From Avena insularis (lineage: Eukaryota > Streptophyta > Magnoliopsida > Poales > Poaceae), in the NCBI GenBank assembly GCA_023614405.1, contig CM042685.1, positions 83,256,684 through 83,320,683 on the forward strand: DNA of 64,000 nt, written 5' to 3'. The translations under genes were made by a program, and so were the position numbers. Numbering within the stretch: the first letter of the stretch is position 1; each line of letters starts with the position of its first letter. Of the stretch, positions 1 through 12,658 are shown in pieces. The notes beneath the pieces were generated by a model that was given only the letters and a program-made list of their open reading frames with translations, ran no database searches and was not told where the DNA came from.

Positions 1-1560
1 ATCATTTTTTATGATTCATCCTGGTATATGCTCATAACACTTAGAGCATAGGACATATCTGGATGTGTACATATCATGGTATGATTGATCAAAACATTCT
101 TGTGATTTCAGTCATCAAGTGTCAAAGCACTTGAATCTTGTTTCACTTATCAAGTGTCGATACACTTGAATCTTGATTCAATTCTTTTCCACGCGACAAG
201 ATCCTTTTCTCGTTGTTTCTATATGGAACCCCTTCAATATCTCATATATGTATGTTTAGCATAACCATATTCGCGTCACAGTCTATCCATGTAGACATTC
301 ATGGTAAATATTCGGGTTTTGCCTAAGTCTTTCATAGAAATGAAATTCTTCACCTTTTTCAATAAAAGATACATCATTTCCAATCAAGAAGATGTCCTCC
401 ACATAATATATTAGAAATATTTCTTAGCGCTCCCACTTAATTTCTTGCAAATGAAAGCATCTTCATTGTCTCCTGATGAAAACTCCTTTAACAGTTTCAT
501 TACGGTGAAGATTCCAACTCAACGATGCTTACTTCAACCATTGAAGTTTGCATGCCCTTTTTAGCATCCTTTGAATTAACAAAACCCTTTGGATCGTGTC
601 ATGCACACGTCCTAGGTAACATTCATTTAGAAGAACTTTGTTTTGTTTATTCATCTACCATATACCAAATTATATGTAGTGGTTGCTACTTTAATCCGTC
701 TAGACTAAATATCGCTATGAAAGATCAAATCTTTTCATAGTCAACTCCTTGAACATTGTCGTACAAAACTTTACAATAAATCGACTATTTCATAAATGTG
801 AAACATCCATGTCTGTTTCTTTATATATCCAAATACGATAGATATGTTTTTACACCTTTCTAGAGGGTCTTACAAGTTAAAAAACATGATTTCTCGTGTA
901 TGGAACTATCACGGATTTTATGGCTTCAAGCCATTTGACGGAGTCAGGGCCCATCATCGCTTCTTTGCATGTAGTCGATTCATCATTGTCAAACAATAAT
1001 GATTTATTCTCAAATCTTAGTATTTAATTATGTTTTCGACCTACTTGGTTCAATAGGAACTTAGACCTTCATGACCGCAACCTTTGGGGCACGTGAGCCA
1101 TGAGCATTCTGGCTGCCTCCGGAACATTTTCCGGCGCTGCGCAACTTAGAACATATAGCTAAGGTTCGTTAACCTTATCAGAGTTCTATTGTCCTCCCAC
1201 TTAACTTTTGCGAAAAATTACTTTTTCAAGAAACTTCACATTTCAAGCGACAAACCCTTTTGTCCTCGGTGTTATGGAGGAATACCCAATGGTTATTCGA
1301 AATAACCTACAAAGACATGCTCATCCGACTTTGGTTGTAAACATCTTACTTATGCTTAGCATACCAAAATTTAAGAAATGATAACTTGGGATTTACCCCA
1401 AACCAAGTGTCATTTCAACAGATCAAAATGGAGCTCTTTTCAGTGTAAAAGCGGTAGTCTCTAAAGCTTTAATCTTTTAAAACATAATGGCAGTTTTATA
1501 AATAACACCTTTGATACAACCATGTCAAACAAGGTTTCATTACAAATCTCAAACACTCCA
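1..1560 (-). pseudogene. Copia pol remnant (integrase end, RT, start of RNase H)
   Basis: Minus-strand translation in shifting frames gives recognisable Copia pol pieces. From 5' to 3' they are a TAAFTL..RAP segment near 1420-1560, a KSDEHVFVGY segment near 1330-1350 (integrase C-terminal region), EAMMGPDSVKWLEAIKS at about 912-963 (RT N-terminal part) and YVEDIFLIGND at about 370-407. The last corresponds to the RT catalytic box, normally YVDD; here the first Asp is Glu. SMKDLGK follows near 330. Stops and frameshifts separate the pieces, so this is a dead copy. Each piece aligns with the intact counterpart in the plus-strand element at 10.7-13.3 kb. Confidence 0.7.
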
Positions 1561-1606
1561 TATTCCTATGGTGTTTCGGGAGATGTAAATCTAGGTGTTT
1601 TTCTAA

Positions 1607-1726
1607 ACTTGCAACTCAAATAAATCCCTTTATGATAAAATCATAAATCATTTATTTTCTTGTTACACTTGCAACTCAAATAAATCCCTTTATGATAAAA
1701 TCCTAAATCATTTATTTTCTTGTTAC
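1607..1726. repeat. Two-copy 60-bp tandem duplication
   Basis: Positions 1607-1666 and 1667-1726 are two adjacent 60-base copies starting ACTTGCAACTCAAATAAATC. They differ at one base that I can see (ATAAATC against CTAAATC). The duplication lies in the decayed minus-strand Copia element, where no coding motif is recognisable. Confidence 0.9.
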
Positions 1727-3892
1727 AATGATTTTCCACTTCATCTTGAAAGTTTTTGAATGTTTTCAAATATTTCATACTTCTTTCTCATTAAGTAAAT
1801 ATTCACTCAAATTTCCGAAGAAAGCATATGAAGTTGAAATCCATCGCTTACGACTAAACATAATGGACTACATACATCGATATGTATAAATTCCAATAAT
1901 TTAGTCAATCGTTCTTAATTGGACTTTGAAAGAAGTTTCAATTATCCCGAGGACAGTCTCACAAGCGTCATTTGATCAAATCAAAGACTCAAAAAATCCA
2001 TAAAAATGGAGATTCTTCATGTTTTCTTTCCAATATAATTTAAAAGGCGATGTCACTTCGTAAGTGATCTTTCAATCATTTGTCTTGCGACATTTTAGCA
2101 CTAGGATTTTATGGATATGATTTCTCCAACTAGATTTGTAAATCATCCATCTTATATGGAATACGGTAAATATTTGAACAATCTTTGTTATCATAATACC
2201 TAATTTAAATAACTATTATTAAAACAAATCTTGAAGGCAAGCTTTGATGTCAACGAGAAATACAAATAACGGTTTGTTTGTTTTCGATGAACATCATCAC
2301 ATATTCTCTTGCTAGTTACTTAGGCCATTGTGGTTCATGAATTGCGTCGTTCTGCATGAAATTTCATACCAACCAATTCGGTATCCAATACCCAAGAACC
2401 ACATTATTTAACAAGCAAAGAATACAACCATAACATGTATATCATCTCTATACCTAAACTGGATATTTCTAGTATTTTCTTTTCTGCCAAATACATTTTA
2501 TAGATTCTCGTCAGCATTTCCTTTTCCTCTTTAACATAATCTATAAACATCAACAGTGGCGCCATATACATGACACATAGTCCAAAGCATGTATATTCAA
2601 ATACTAATACCTTTGGACTTGCACTTTGAAGTAGATCACCATCATCAAATGATCGACATTCTTTGAAAATCCATTCTTTAGTAATATTTTAGTGTAGTAA
2701 ACACTTTACATACATCTTCTATTCATCCTTATCATGGCGACTTTCATGATCAAGCTAATGTAGCTTATAAAGGCGAATCGTGAGTGTAACATTACTTTCC
2801 AAAACCCTTTTGGATGATTAGGATGTCTAGCATCTCCAACCTTTGAAAATTCTCGTCCAGTATGAGAACATATATTATACTCTATCATATTGCAACCAAA
2901 ACATTGTTTCAGATATCGTTATATCTGCCACACATGATGGTTTCTGAAACAATTCTTTCAGCTCCTAAATAAACATGATATTAAAACAATCAAGAATCAT
3001 GGAGGCAAACATGATACTTAAGATACTAACACTAGAATTGTACTCTCGATTTAATACTAATTATTAAACTTCACAGAGTAAACAGAGTTTGCTGAAAGTT
3101 TGCAATAGGACTTTAAACTTCAGATTGACACTCGGCACAATACGATACCAGTTCGTAAAGTAAATATCCAGAATTCTATAGTTATATTATCTCAATTACA
3201 TCTAAGCATAAGGTGGTGAACGAATGCCAATAACTACAACAAATTATGCAAATTCACTTCGATTTAATTTATGATAAATTGAGTTCTACTAATCCAAATT
3301 AGAAATGAACTCCCACTCAAAAATGATATCCCTCGTGTCTTTTTGGTGATTACATGAACCAAATCCACTACATCAAGTCCGATCATCACGTGAGTCGGTG
3401 TATCTTCAAAGGAGAGCCTCAAATGGGCATCATATCTTTCATATGACCCATGCTTAACCTTTCGCTCCGTGTTTCGAGGCCATGTCTGTACATGCTAGGC
3501 TTGCCAAGTAAGAACCTTAGTATTCGCATGTGTAACTGTCTTACACCCGAAATATGATCGTGGATCCAAGAACACCCGATCAGCATGTGATGTCTTGGAG
3601 CGACGAAACATAATCGTTGCATAATTAAGGAAGAACACATTTTTATCTTGATATCTAAATGAGGGATCATCTTATTATGCTAATAAAACACCAAACTAGC
3701 AATACAAGATTCAACAAACATCACATGTGAATAAGTGAAATGATATGGTTCTTGCACTTGATCTCCATCGTGTCATCATGGTATGATCGCCATCATACCT
3801 CTATGTGTAAGGCCAAGGTGTATGGAACTTACACGTTATGTGTGTTGTAAAAGTATCGACTTATACTTCTACTTACGACATCACCATATCAT

Positions 3893-3897
3893 GACAC
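3893..3897. other. Target-site duplication GACAC (left) of the Copia element
   Basis: GACAC directly precedes the TGTTGG start of the 5' LTR. An identical GACAC follows the last base of the 3' LTR at 15532-15536. A perfect 5-bp duplication around TG...CA ends shows that the Copia element is complete and inserted here as a unit. Confidence 0.95.
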
Positions 3898-5604
3898 TGT
3901 TGGAATTATGCCCTAGAGGCAATAATAAAGATGTTATTATTATAATTCTTGTTCATGATAAAGTTTATATTCCATGCTAGAATTGTATTAAGTGGAAACT
4001 TTAATACTTGTGTGGTTTGTGAACAACACCGTGTCCCTAGTATGCCTCTATGGACTAGATCATTGATTAATGATGGTTAAGGTTTTCTAACCATAGACAT
4101 GAGTTGTCGATTAATAATGAGATCATATCATTGGGAGAATGATAGGATGGACAAAACCAATCTAAGCGGAACAATTATATCGTGTCATCGTGTTCATCTT
4201 TGCGAAGCTTTTCCTATGTCAAATATTGTATTCCTTACACCATGAGATAATACAACTCCCTGGTATCGGAAGAAAGCTTTGAGGTCATCAAACGCCATCC
4301 TATGAGAGGGTGATCATAAAGGTGTATCTCAGGTGATTGGAAAGTACCTGTTGGGTTGTATGTATCGAGATGGGATTTGTCCCTCCCAAGTCAGAGAGAT
4401 ATACTTCGGGCCCACTCGGTAATTGGTACCAACACCGCTTGCAAGCATGTGGTTAAGGAGTTAATCACAAGGTGCTATCGGATTACCGAACGAGTAAAGT
4501 ACTTGCTGCGAACGAGATTGAACTAGGTATGACAGTACCGACGATCAAATCTCGGGCAAGTAAAATATCGCGAGACGAAGGGAATATATATATATATATA
4601 TGGGATTGATTGAATCCTGGAATCATGGTTCATACGATATGATCATGGATGAATGTGTGGGAGTCAATATGGGTTTCCAGACCCCGCTGTTGATTATTGA
4701 TAGAAGATCATGTCTGCATATTCTCGAACCCGAAGGGTCACACACTTAACGTGTCTCGACGCTAGGATAGATTGGATAATTGGTTTATGAGTTTTTGTTC
4801 GGAGTCTCGGATGGGATCCGGGACATCACGAGAGGTTCCGGAATGGTCCGGAGAATAAGATTCATATAAGGCAATGCAGTTTTTGGAGTTTGGAATTGTT
4901 TCGGGTTAATCGGTATTGTACCGGAAGCTTCTAGAACCTTCCGGAGGGGGACCAACGTGGCCCCACCTGCCGGGAGGGGGCATGGGCCTATGAGGGAGTG
5001 CCCTGGCCGCATTAGGCCAGGGGCACAAGGCCCCATAGGGCCCAGCCGGCCAGACCTAGGGCAAACCCTAGGAAAGCTTCTAGAAGGGGGGAACTTGCCC
5101 CCACTCCTCCCTCCTTGGCCGCCGGCCTAGGGCTTGGGAGGGCTGGGCGCCCACCCTCTATATATAGAGGGCTGGGCGCACCCTCCACACACCTCCTCCA
5201 CAACCCTAGCCGCCTGCTGCCCTCTCTCTCTCTCCTCCCGGCGCCGTGGCGAAGCCCTGCTGCAGAAACTCTCCACCACTTGCACCGCGCCGTCGCGTTG
5301 TAGATCCAATCCGTCTCTCCACCATACTTTCTGGACCGAGGAAGGAGGAGACGTCGAGGTGCCGCACGTGTGCATCTCTCGGAGGCATCGCCACTTGCGG
5401 TGTTAGATCGGATCGAATCGTGAGGAGGAGAAGCGAGTACGACTACATCACCCACGTTCCATCGAACGTTCCGCTGTGCGAATCTTCAAGGGTATGAAGA
5501 TCTCATCTAACCCCCCTCGTTGTTTGCATCTCCTAGATTAGATCTTGGCTTTCCCGTTCGCATCCGTAGATTTTTTTGGATTTACTATGCTACGAAACCC
5601 TTCA
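3898..5604 (+). repeat. 5' LTR of the Copia element
   Basis: 1707 bp, starting TGTTGGAATTATGCCC and ending ACCCTTCA. It carries a (TA)n run at about 4583-4602 that is shorter in the 3' copy, a GC-rich U3 end and a TATA box at 5159-5166. The GC-rich part yields several overlapping reading frames in both directions that are not genes. Confidence 0.95.
5159..5166 (+). promoter_or_regulatory. TATA box in the Copia 5' LTR
   Basis: TATATATA within CTCTATATATAGAGGG, with GC-rich flanks and a CT-rich stretch 50-70 bases downstream. It is conserved at 15077-15084 in the 3' LTR. Position and context fit the LTR core promoter of this lineage. Confidence 0.75.
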
Positions 5605-6828
5605 GTGGTATCAGAGCTAGATCTATGCGTAGATGTGTTTCACGAGTAGAACGCAACATGGTTGTTGCGGGCATTGATGTTTTCTGTTGCAAGCCTCTTG
5701 TTTGTGTTCTTCTTATGACGCGTGATAGTGAGATCGAAGCGGTCCAGGCCAACTTTACGCGATGTCGTTCACGAGACCGGCTTCGCATTTGACGTGTGGC
5801 TTGTTCCACACATGCGGCTGGTGGATGCCAGTTTCTCTCACTATAGTTGTCATGGGATTTACACCGGAGTTTGGCAACCATAATATCACCGTTGTGGCTT
5901 TCCGTAGGTAAGAATCGTTCTTAGCTTGCTACTCCCATAAGCCACGTAAAACATGCAATAACAAAGTAGAGGCGTTTAACTTGTTTTTGCAGGGAGTGTT
6001 TTCTGTGATATGGTATGGCCCAAGATGTGATGTGTATGTTGTATGCAATGATCATGTTTTGTAATGTTTCACGACTTGCATGTCGATGAGTACACAACCG
6101 GCAGGAGCCATATGGTTGTCTTTATAATTGTGTATGACCTGTGTGTCAACTTCTTATACGCCATGTAATAGTTTCACTTTATCGCTAAGTAGTTAGAAAT
6201 AGTTGTAGTTGCTATTCGTGGTGGAGGCAATCATGGTGGAGTGATGGAGATCATGCTTAACGCACAAGATGGAGATCATTGCGCGAAGATTGGCTATACC
6301 ATGTCACATAAAGTTATATGCATGTGATGTTTATCCTTTTATGTATCTTATTATGCTTAGATCGCGACGGTAGCATTATAAGATGATTCCTCACTTAAAG
6401 ATCAAGATAAAACTGTGTTCTCCCCATGTATGCACCGTTGCGAAAGTTCGTCGTGTCAAAGCATCATGTGATGATCGGGTGCTATATACTCTACGTTCAC
6501 ATACAACGGGTGCAAGCCAGTTTTGCACACGCAGAAATACTTGGGTTTGACTTGACGAGCCTAGCATGTACAGACATGGCCTCGGAACACATGAACCGAA
6601 AGGTTAAGCATGAGTCATATGAATGATATGATCGACACTTCGTTGTCCACCATTGAAACCACATCTCTTCTCGTGAAGATCGGATTAGGTGTGGTGAATT
6701 TGGATCATGTTCACTAAACAACTTGAGGGATGTTGAATTTAGTGGGAGTTCATCTAGTAATTTGATTAAAAGTTGAACTAGTTATCATGAACATAGTCTA
6801 ATTTGTACTTGCAAATATTGTAGATCAA
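5605..6828 (+). other. Primer-binding site and untranslated leader of the Copia element
   Basis: TGGTATCAGAGC at 5606-5617, one base after the LTR, is the usual sequence complementary to the 3' end of initiator methionine tRNA. The rest is the leader, about 1.2 kb, with no convincing reading frame. The part at 6360-6640 is similar to the reverse complement of 3380-3670, which helped identify the older antisense element. Confidence 0.85.
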
Positions 6829-7691
6829 ATGGCTAAGTCCAACTTCAACTTCAACGTTTTTGCTGAGAAGGAAAAGCTTAGAAACAATGGGTCTAACTTC
6901 ACCAACTGGTTCTGCAATCTGAGAATCATTCTCTCTGGCGGTCAAAAGGACTATGTCCTTGAAAATGCGCTAGGTGACGCCCCTGCTGTAGATGCGCCGG
7001 CTGATGAGAAAGCTGTCTATCAGTCGCGCAAAGATGATTATGGTGTGATTAAGAGCACCATGTTGTTTGCTATGGAATCGGACCTTCAAAATCGTTTTGA
7101 AGACTATCCCGGGCCCTTTGAGATTCTTGAGGAGTTGAAAACTATGTTTCAGACTCAGGCCCGTTCTGAGAGATATGAGATCTCTGAGAAATTCTTTAAC
7201 TGCAAGATGGAGGAAGGGAGTTCCGTTAGTGAGCACGCCATAAAGATGTCGGGCTACACTCAACGCCTTGAGCAACTGGACTGCAAGATTCCAGAGGAGC
7301 TCAAGATTGACAGGGTTCTGCAATCACTCCCTCCCAGCTACAAAAGTTTTGTAGTGACTCATAATCAGATTGGTTCCACTGATACGATCACCGAGCTCTT
7401 TGCAAAGCTGAAGGCTGCGCAGGTGGACATCAAAAAGGATAATCATGTGTTGATGGTCAACAAGCCCCCCACCTTCAAGAAAGGTAAGGGTGCAAAGAAG
7501 CCCTTCAAGAAAGGCGGCGGCAAGCACGTTGCCCCTGCTGAGAAGAAGCTCAAGTCTGGACCCAAGCCGGACACTGAGTGCTTCTATTGCAAGGACAAGG
7601 GTCACTGGAAGCGCAACTGTCCGAAGTACTTAGCGGACAAGAAGGCTGGCACCATCAAAGGTATATTTGATATACATGTTATTGATGTTTT
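6829..7691 (+). CDS. gag: Copia Gag (nucleocapsid), interrupted at its 3' end
   Basis: An open frame from ATG (MAKSNFNFNVFAEKEK) runs without a stop into the inserted solo LTR. Residues 1-220 form the Copia gag (UBN2-type) region, followed by a Lys-rich linker and a zinc knuckle CFYCKDKGHWKRNC near residue 245, which matches CX2CX4HX4C. In the ancestral element this frame continued through VIDVF directly into LTSPRCSAWVFDTG of the protease at 10652, in the same phase. Reading past 7691 into the solo LTR adds about 50 unrelated residues before a stop at 7848. Role: packaging of element RNA in virus-like particles in the cytoplasm. Confidence 0.9.
7687..7691. other. Target-site duplication GTTTT (left) of the solo LTR
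   Basis: GTTTT here and at 10652-10656 bracket the solo LTR exactly. Removing one copy together with the LTR restores the Copia gag-pol frame. Confidence 0.9.
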
Positions 7692-10651
7692 TGTCACATC
7701 CCAAATTTTAGATTTGGTTCTGCATACCATTCATGTCATTGCATCATGTTCATCCATACAAAAATTCGGTTTGAAAAGATTCTGGCGAATCGACATTTGC
7801 AAACCCTATTTGGAATTGCTAAAATGCTCCTACAAGAGGGTATACTAGGACTCGTATTTTTTACACCCTTGTAAACTAGTGGAAATGAATACCACATGAT
7901 CCTAGGTTGATCTCCTAGATTTTAGAAAAATTTAGGAGGAAGAATCACTCGATTCGGAGTTCGTATGAAGAAGATACGACGGAAATACTAAAACAGAAAT
8001 AGAAAAAGAAAAGAACAAAAAAAGGAAGAAGCAGCGCAGCCGCTGGGCCGAGCCGGCCCAGCCGCGCCAACCAGCGCACGCGCGCGCGCCTGCAAGCCGC
8101 CGCCCGCGCGGCAGGAGCTATCTGCCGCCGCCCCGCACCCGCCCACCGACAGGTGGGGCCCACATGTCGGTGCCGCCACCGCCGCCGTGTCCACCCCGGA
8201 CACCGTCCGCCGCCGCCTCGATGTCCGCAACCATCGCGCGCCAAATCCGCCCCAACCCCGCGTGGACCCCCTCTTAACCCCGCGCGCGCCCCCTGCCTCT
8301 CCCTATCGCGCCGCCACCTCCCCCATCGCGTCGCGCCGCCAATCTGCTTGGCCGCCTCAGTGTAACCGCCCGCCGCCCTCTCTCTCCTCGCCTTGTGCGC
8401 CTCTCAGAGCGCCTTCCATGAGCTCGCCTCACCTGACCGCCCCTCCTCCTCGCAGGGACCACCCGAGCCGCCGCCGCCCGAGCCCGAGGCCGCCGCCTCC
8501 CCTCCGCGTCGACGCCTCCGCCCCGACCTCGCCGGCCCCGTGCGCCACCTCGCCGCCGCCTCACTCCCTGGCCGCTTGATCTTAGATGAACGGCCCAGAT
8601 CGGCCGTTGACTGGTCAGCTCAGGCGCTGACTGGTCAACCGCCCAGTCAGCCGCCACGTTAGCTCAGTCAGAGTCAAAGTTTGACTAGGTATTTTCCTAA
8701 ATAGTTTTATTTGGCAGATTTTAGGTAAAACTTGTAAAATTTGTAGAAATTAATCTACTGGGCCAAAAATTGCAAATAAAATATGTGTAGATTCAGTAAG
8801 TCGTGTAGAATATTTATGTACAATTGTTTTACACTTTTGCAGCAAGATTTTGTCCAGATTAATTAAATGAGTTAATGGCCTTTTTGGAGTATTTAATTCG
8901 TAGAAAAAGATTTGTAACTCCAAAAATTTCAAATAATATGTCCCTGGATTTAGTGGAACAAGGGTAATCTCAAAGTGAATTAAAAAGTTAGGCTTACAGT
9001 AAAAACGTTTGCAGAAACTATTTAATGGATTTCTGTAGTATTTTAATTACTCAGGGAGTTTTATAACTCCTTTTTGAGAAATTCCAATTGGTACTGTTCC
9101 TAATTAGTAATGCCTACACAGTAGAATTTTCCCAATATTTTACAAACAGTATGTTAACAGTAGTGATTTATTTGGGTTCTAGCTCTAGTTTCGAGCATTA
9201 TAAATTGCATAATAGTTTTCCTTGCGCTAAAATTATTTTCCATGCATGCATTCAGTAGCTTTACTGAATAAGATTATGTGGTGCTGCTGTAGCATCAATC
9301 CACTTGTCATGCATGCATCTTGCATCATCTTTGTTTGCATATGCTTGTGGATGGTTTGTTTATGATTGCAATTGTATCGTGTAGATTGTGACGAGTGCAA
9401 CGCTTGCTCGTGTGTGGATTGTTCTTCCGACCGCTACAACCAAGGCAAGTAGATGCTACCTTGACCATGATATTGTCCTACTATTTTCAATGCATTGTCG
9501 TGTATTTTTTAGATGCATGTGTAGGATGATACTATCGCTATGCTATGACCTATTATGTGGTAGGGTTTTCCTTGTAGATGAACCACCGTTGGTAGATGTG
9601 CTTAGCCATGCTTTGTTGAACGAGGGCTGGGTTACATCACTGAAAGTTGTTTCTAAATGTGTTGGTTTGAAAAAACTAAAACAACTTAATCAATGAAACT
9701 CCTTGGTGTGATGGGATTGATAATTTTTGGTGGTATCATTGCGAAAAGGCACCCAGGTATCAAGAGAAAATGATTGGCTTCTTTATGTTGTAGCTTACGT
9801 GTACAACCATGTGCCAATAATGGAATGGATGGTTGGTTGGACTTAGTAGGTTGTGGTAACTCGAACCCGCGTATCCAGCGATGTAGAATTTTGGTAGGTT
9901 GGACCGGTGCGCGTCAGGATTGGGGAGCTACTTCCTGAAGAATCTCTTCTTGGACTTCTCCCTATCATCACCCAAAATGAGAGTGATGGTACGAGCTGGG
10001 CTGGCCAAGTCACATGGATAAAGTGTACTAACCCCTGCAGGGTGTATAATCTAATCGATTAGCCGTGTCCCCGGTTATGGACATCTGAGTTGCTTGATAT
10101 TGATTCCATGACATGTTTCTCGCTCATTCTAATTTCATAATTGCTTTAATGTTGTTGGGTTAACTTAATTGGGATCCTTTCAAAGAAAATCAAAACCTGT
10201 TTACGAAAGTAGGACAAATGTATTTACAAATGCAAGCTAGCCACAGCTCCACTTGCCAAATATGCATGTAGATGTAGCATTATTGTCTCCTTTACTAGCT
10301 CTACTTGCCATACATTCCATGTATTGACCCTTCGGGGCTGCTACGTTTCATGTTGCAGGATATTCCGATTCTGAGTAATCGATATAGGCCACGGTACTCC
10401 ACTCGGCACTTGTTCACTTGTGGGCAATTTGAAGAATGGAGGATTTGCTTTATTTATGTTGCAACCTGAATAATTTGAGCTAGCCTTGAGCTAAGCTTTT
10501 ATTGTAATAATGGTACTCTGGATCTTCGTTATTTATGATACACGGATACTTTGCTATGTTATTCATCTTATTCTATTGTGGGCCAATGAACCGATCCAGG
10601 GATTGACATGTCACATAGAAGCCACGGTCTTTTCAGAACCGTGGTGTTACC
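7692..10651 (+). mobile_element. Solo LTR of a Gypsy element (family C)
   Basis: 2960 bp, starting TGTCACATCCC and ending GGTGTTACC (expected ...ACA, last base changed), with a perfect GTTTT duplication. No internal domain is present, so it is a product of LTR-LTR recombination. The GC-rich part (about 8030-8660) resembles a U3/promoter region; the rest is AT-rich. It shares with the LTRs of elements A and B the start (TGTNACATCCC), a GGCAAGT segment near the middle, and a palindrome plus stem-loop at 10051-10083, so it probably belongs to the same Tekay-like group. The many GC-rich reading frames here are incidental. Confidence 0.85.
10051..10083 (+). promoter_or_regulatory. Palindrome plus stem-loop motif, LTR C
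   Basis: Palindrome CTAATCGATTAG (10051-10062), then GCCG, then TGTCC (10066-10070), an 8-base loop (CCGGTTAT) and GGACA (10079-10083). The same layout occurs in the LTRs of elements A and B. It may act as an RNA hairpin in the leader or as a protein-binding site; its function is unknown. Confidence 0.6.
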
Positions 10652-12658
10652 GTTTTCCTTACTAGCCCTCGTTGTAGTGCCTGGGTATTTGATACTGGTT
10701 TAGTTGCTAATATTTGTAACTCGAAACAGGAGCTACGGAATAGATGGCGGCTTGCGAGGGATGAGGTGACGATGCGCGTTGGCAACGGATCAAGAGTTGA
10801 TATGATGGCCATCGGCACGCTCTCCTTAGTTTTACCTTCGGGGTTACTTTTAAACCTTAATAAGTGTTATTATGTGCCTACGTTGAGCATGAACATTATT
10901 TCTGGATCGTGTTTATTGCAAGATGGTTATTCATTTAAATCGGAGAATAATGGTTGTTCTATTTATATGAGTAACATCTTTTATGGTCATGCACCTGCTG
11001 TGAGTGGTTTATTTCTTCTGAATCTCGAAAGGGATGAAACACACATCCATAACATTGAGGCTAAGAGATGCAAAGTAGATAGTGATATTACTACTTATTT
11101 GTGGCACTGTCGTCTAGGTCATATTGGTGTAAAGAGCATGAAGAAACTCCATTCTGATGGACTTTTGGAGTCTCTTGATTTTGAATCATTTGACACATGC
11201 GAATCATGCCTCATGGGCAAGATGATCAAAACCCCGTTCTCCGAAATGATGGAGCGAGCAACGGACTTGTTGGAAATCATACATACCGATGTATGCGGAC
11301 CGATGAGTGTTTCGACGCGCGGTGGATATCGCTATTTTCTCACTTTTACCGATGACTTAAGTAGATATGGGTATATCTATTTAATGAAAACTGAATCTGA
11401 AACATTTGAAAAGTTCAAGGAATTTCAGAATGAAGTGGAGAAACATCGTAACAGAAAAATTAAGTTTCTACGATCCGATCGTGGAGGTGAATATTTGAGT
11501 TATGATTTTCTCACGCATCTTAAAGCAAGCGGAATCGTTTCGCAACTCACGCCACCCGGAACACCACAGTGCAATGGTGTGTATGAACGCCGGAATCAAA
11601 ACCTATTAGATATGGTCCGATCGATGATGTCTCTTACTGATTTGCCGTTATCATTTTGGGGTTATGCATTAGAAACTGCTGCATTCACTTTAAATAGGGC
11701 ACCATCTAAATCCGTTGAGACGACACCGTATGAACTGTGGTTTGGTGCTAAACCTAAGTTGTCGTTTCTTAAAGTTTGGGGATGCGAAGCTTACGTCAAG
11801 AAGTTGATGCCGGACAAGCTCGAAGCCAAAGCGGAGAAGTGCGTCTTCATAGGATACCCTAAGGAAACTATTGGGTATACCTTCTATCATAGAACCGAAG
11901 GCAAAGTGTTTGTCGCAAAGAACGGTTCCTTTCTTGAGAAGGAGTTTCTCTCGAAAGAAGTGAGTGGGAGGAAAGTAGAGCTAGACGAGGTTGTTGAACC
12001 TTCTCTTGAGTTGGAGAGTAGCGCAGCACCTGAAATTGTTCCAGTGCCGCCTGCACCAACAATAGAGGAAGCTAATGACAAGGATCATGAAGCTTCGGAC
12101 GATGCTGCTACTGAACGTCGCAGGTCGACAAGGTCGCGTGCCCCTCCTGAGTGGTACGATAACCCTGTCTTGACTGTCTTGTTGGTAGAAGACAGTGAAC
12201 CTTCGAACTATGAGGAAGCGATGATGAGCCCAAACTCTGAGAAATGGCTAGAGGCCATGAAATCCGAATTGGGATCCATGAGCGAAAACCAAGTATGGAC
12301 TTTGGTGGACCCTCCCAGCGACCGAAAGGCCATTGAGTGCAAATGGATTGTCAAGAAGAAAATGGACGCGGATGGTAATGTTACCATCTATAAGGCACGG
12401 CTTGTCGCGAAAGGTTTTCAACAAGTTCAAGGTGTTGACTACGATGAGACTTTCTCTCCCGTAGCGATGTTTAAGTCCATTCAGATTTTATTAGCAATTG
12501 CTGCATTTCATGATTATGAAATATGGCAGATGGATGTCAAGACTGCTTTCCTCAATGGCAACACTGATGAAGAGTTGTATATGATGCAACCCGAAGGTTT
12601 TGTCGATCCTAACGATGCTGAAAAGTGTGCAAACTTTAGCGTTCCATTTATGGACTGA
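10652..12658 (+). pseudogene. pol: Copia Pol part 1: protease, integrase, RT N-terminus
   Basis: In phase with gag. Protease motif WVFDTGLVANIC is near the start (catalytic DTG intact). The integrase zinc-binding region LWHCRLGH...CESC follows, then the catalytic triad in HTDVCGP, RSDRGGEY and QCNGVYERRN (D, D, E all present), the Lys/Glu-rich linker with RRSTR, and the RT beginning EAMMSPNSEKWLEAM through QMDVKTAFLNG. Near 12625 one base is missing relative to the expected AEKVCKLQRSIYGLK, and the shifted frame ends at 12658. In the correct phase a TAG also replaces the expected Gln codon. The integrase domain thus looks intact, but full Pol cannot be made from this copy. Confidence 0.9.

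Larger units (their letters stand above)
1..3892 (-). mobile_element. Degraded minus-strand Copia element, internal part (continues at 15537-17546)
   Basis: Read on the minus strand this is a decayed Angela-lineage Copia element whose 5' LTR lies at 15884-17546. Order fits: leader similarity at about 3380-3670 (matches the leader of the other Copia element at 6360-6640), integrase C-terminal remnants at about 1240-1560, the start of reverse transcriptase at about 912-963, and the RT catalytic region at about 370-407. The reading frame is broken by many stops and frameshifts, so no product is expected. The pol 3' end and the 3' LTR lie left of the window. The stretch 1730-3380 should hold gag, protease and early integrase, but I could not recognise motifs there. 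It was split by insertion of the Copia element at 3898-15531. Confidence 0.75.

Noticed and set aside
3419..3670. 83-codon minus-strand frame, and the similar 66-codon plus frame at 6426-6626
   Set aside because: Both fall in the leader of Copia elements. The similarity is at DNA level, in the same functional orientation of two related leaders, and neither frame is conserved as protein.
5012..5455. 147-codon GC-rich minus-strand frame and its overlapping partners in the Copia LTR
   Set aside because: It lies across the LTR promoter, several frames on both strands overlap, and the same set recurs at 14.98-15.4 kb in the other LTR with indels. There is no protein motif.
8153..8662. Overlapping Pro/Arg-rich frames on both strands in the solo LTR C
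   Set aside because: They are a by-product of high GC content (few stops). Pro-rich on one strand and Arg-rich on the other is the typical shadow pattern.
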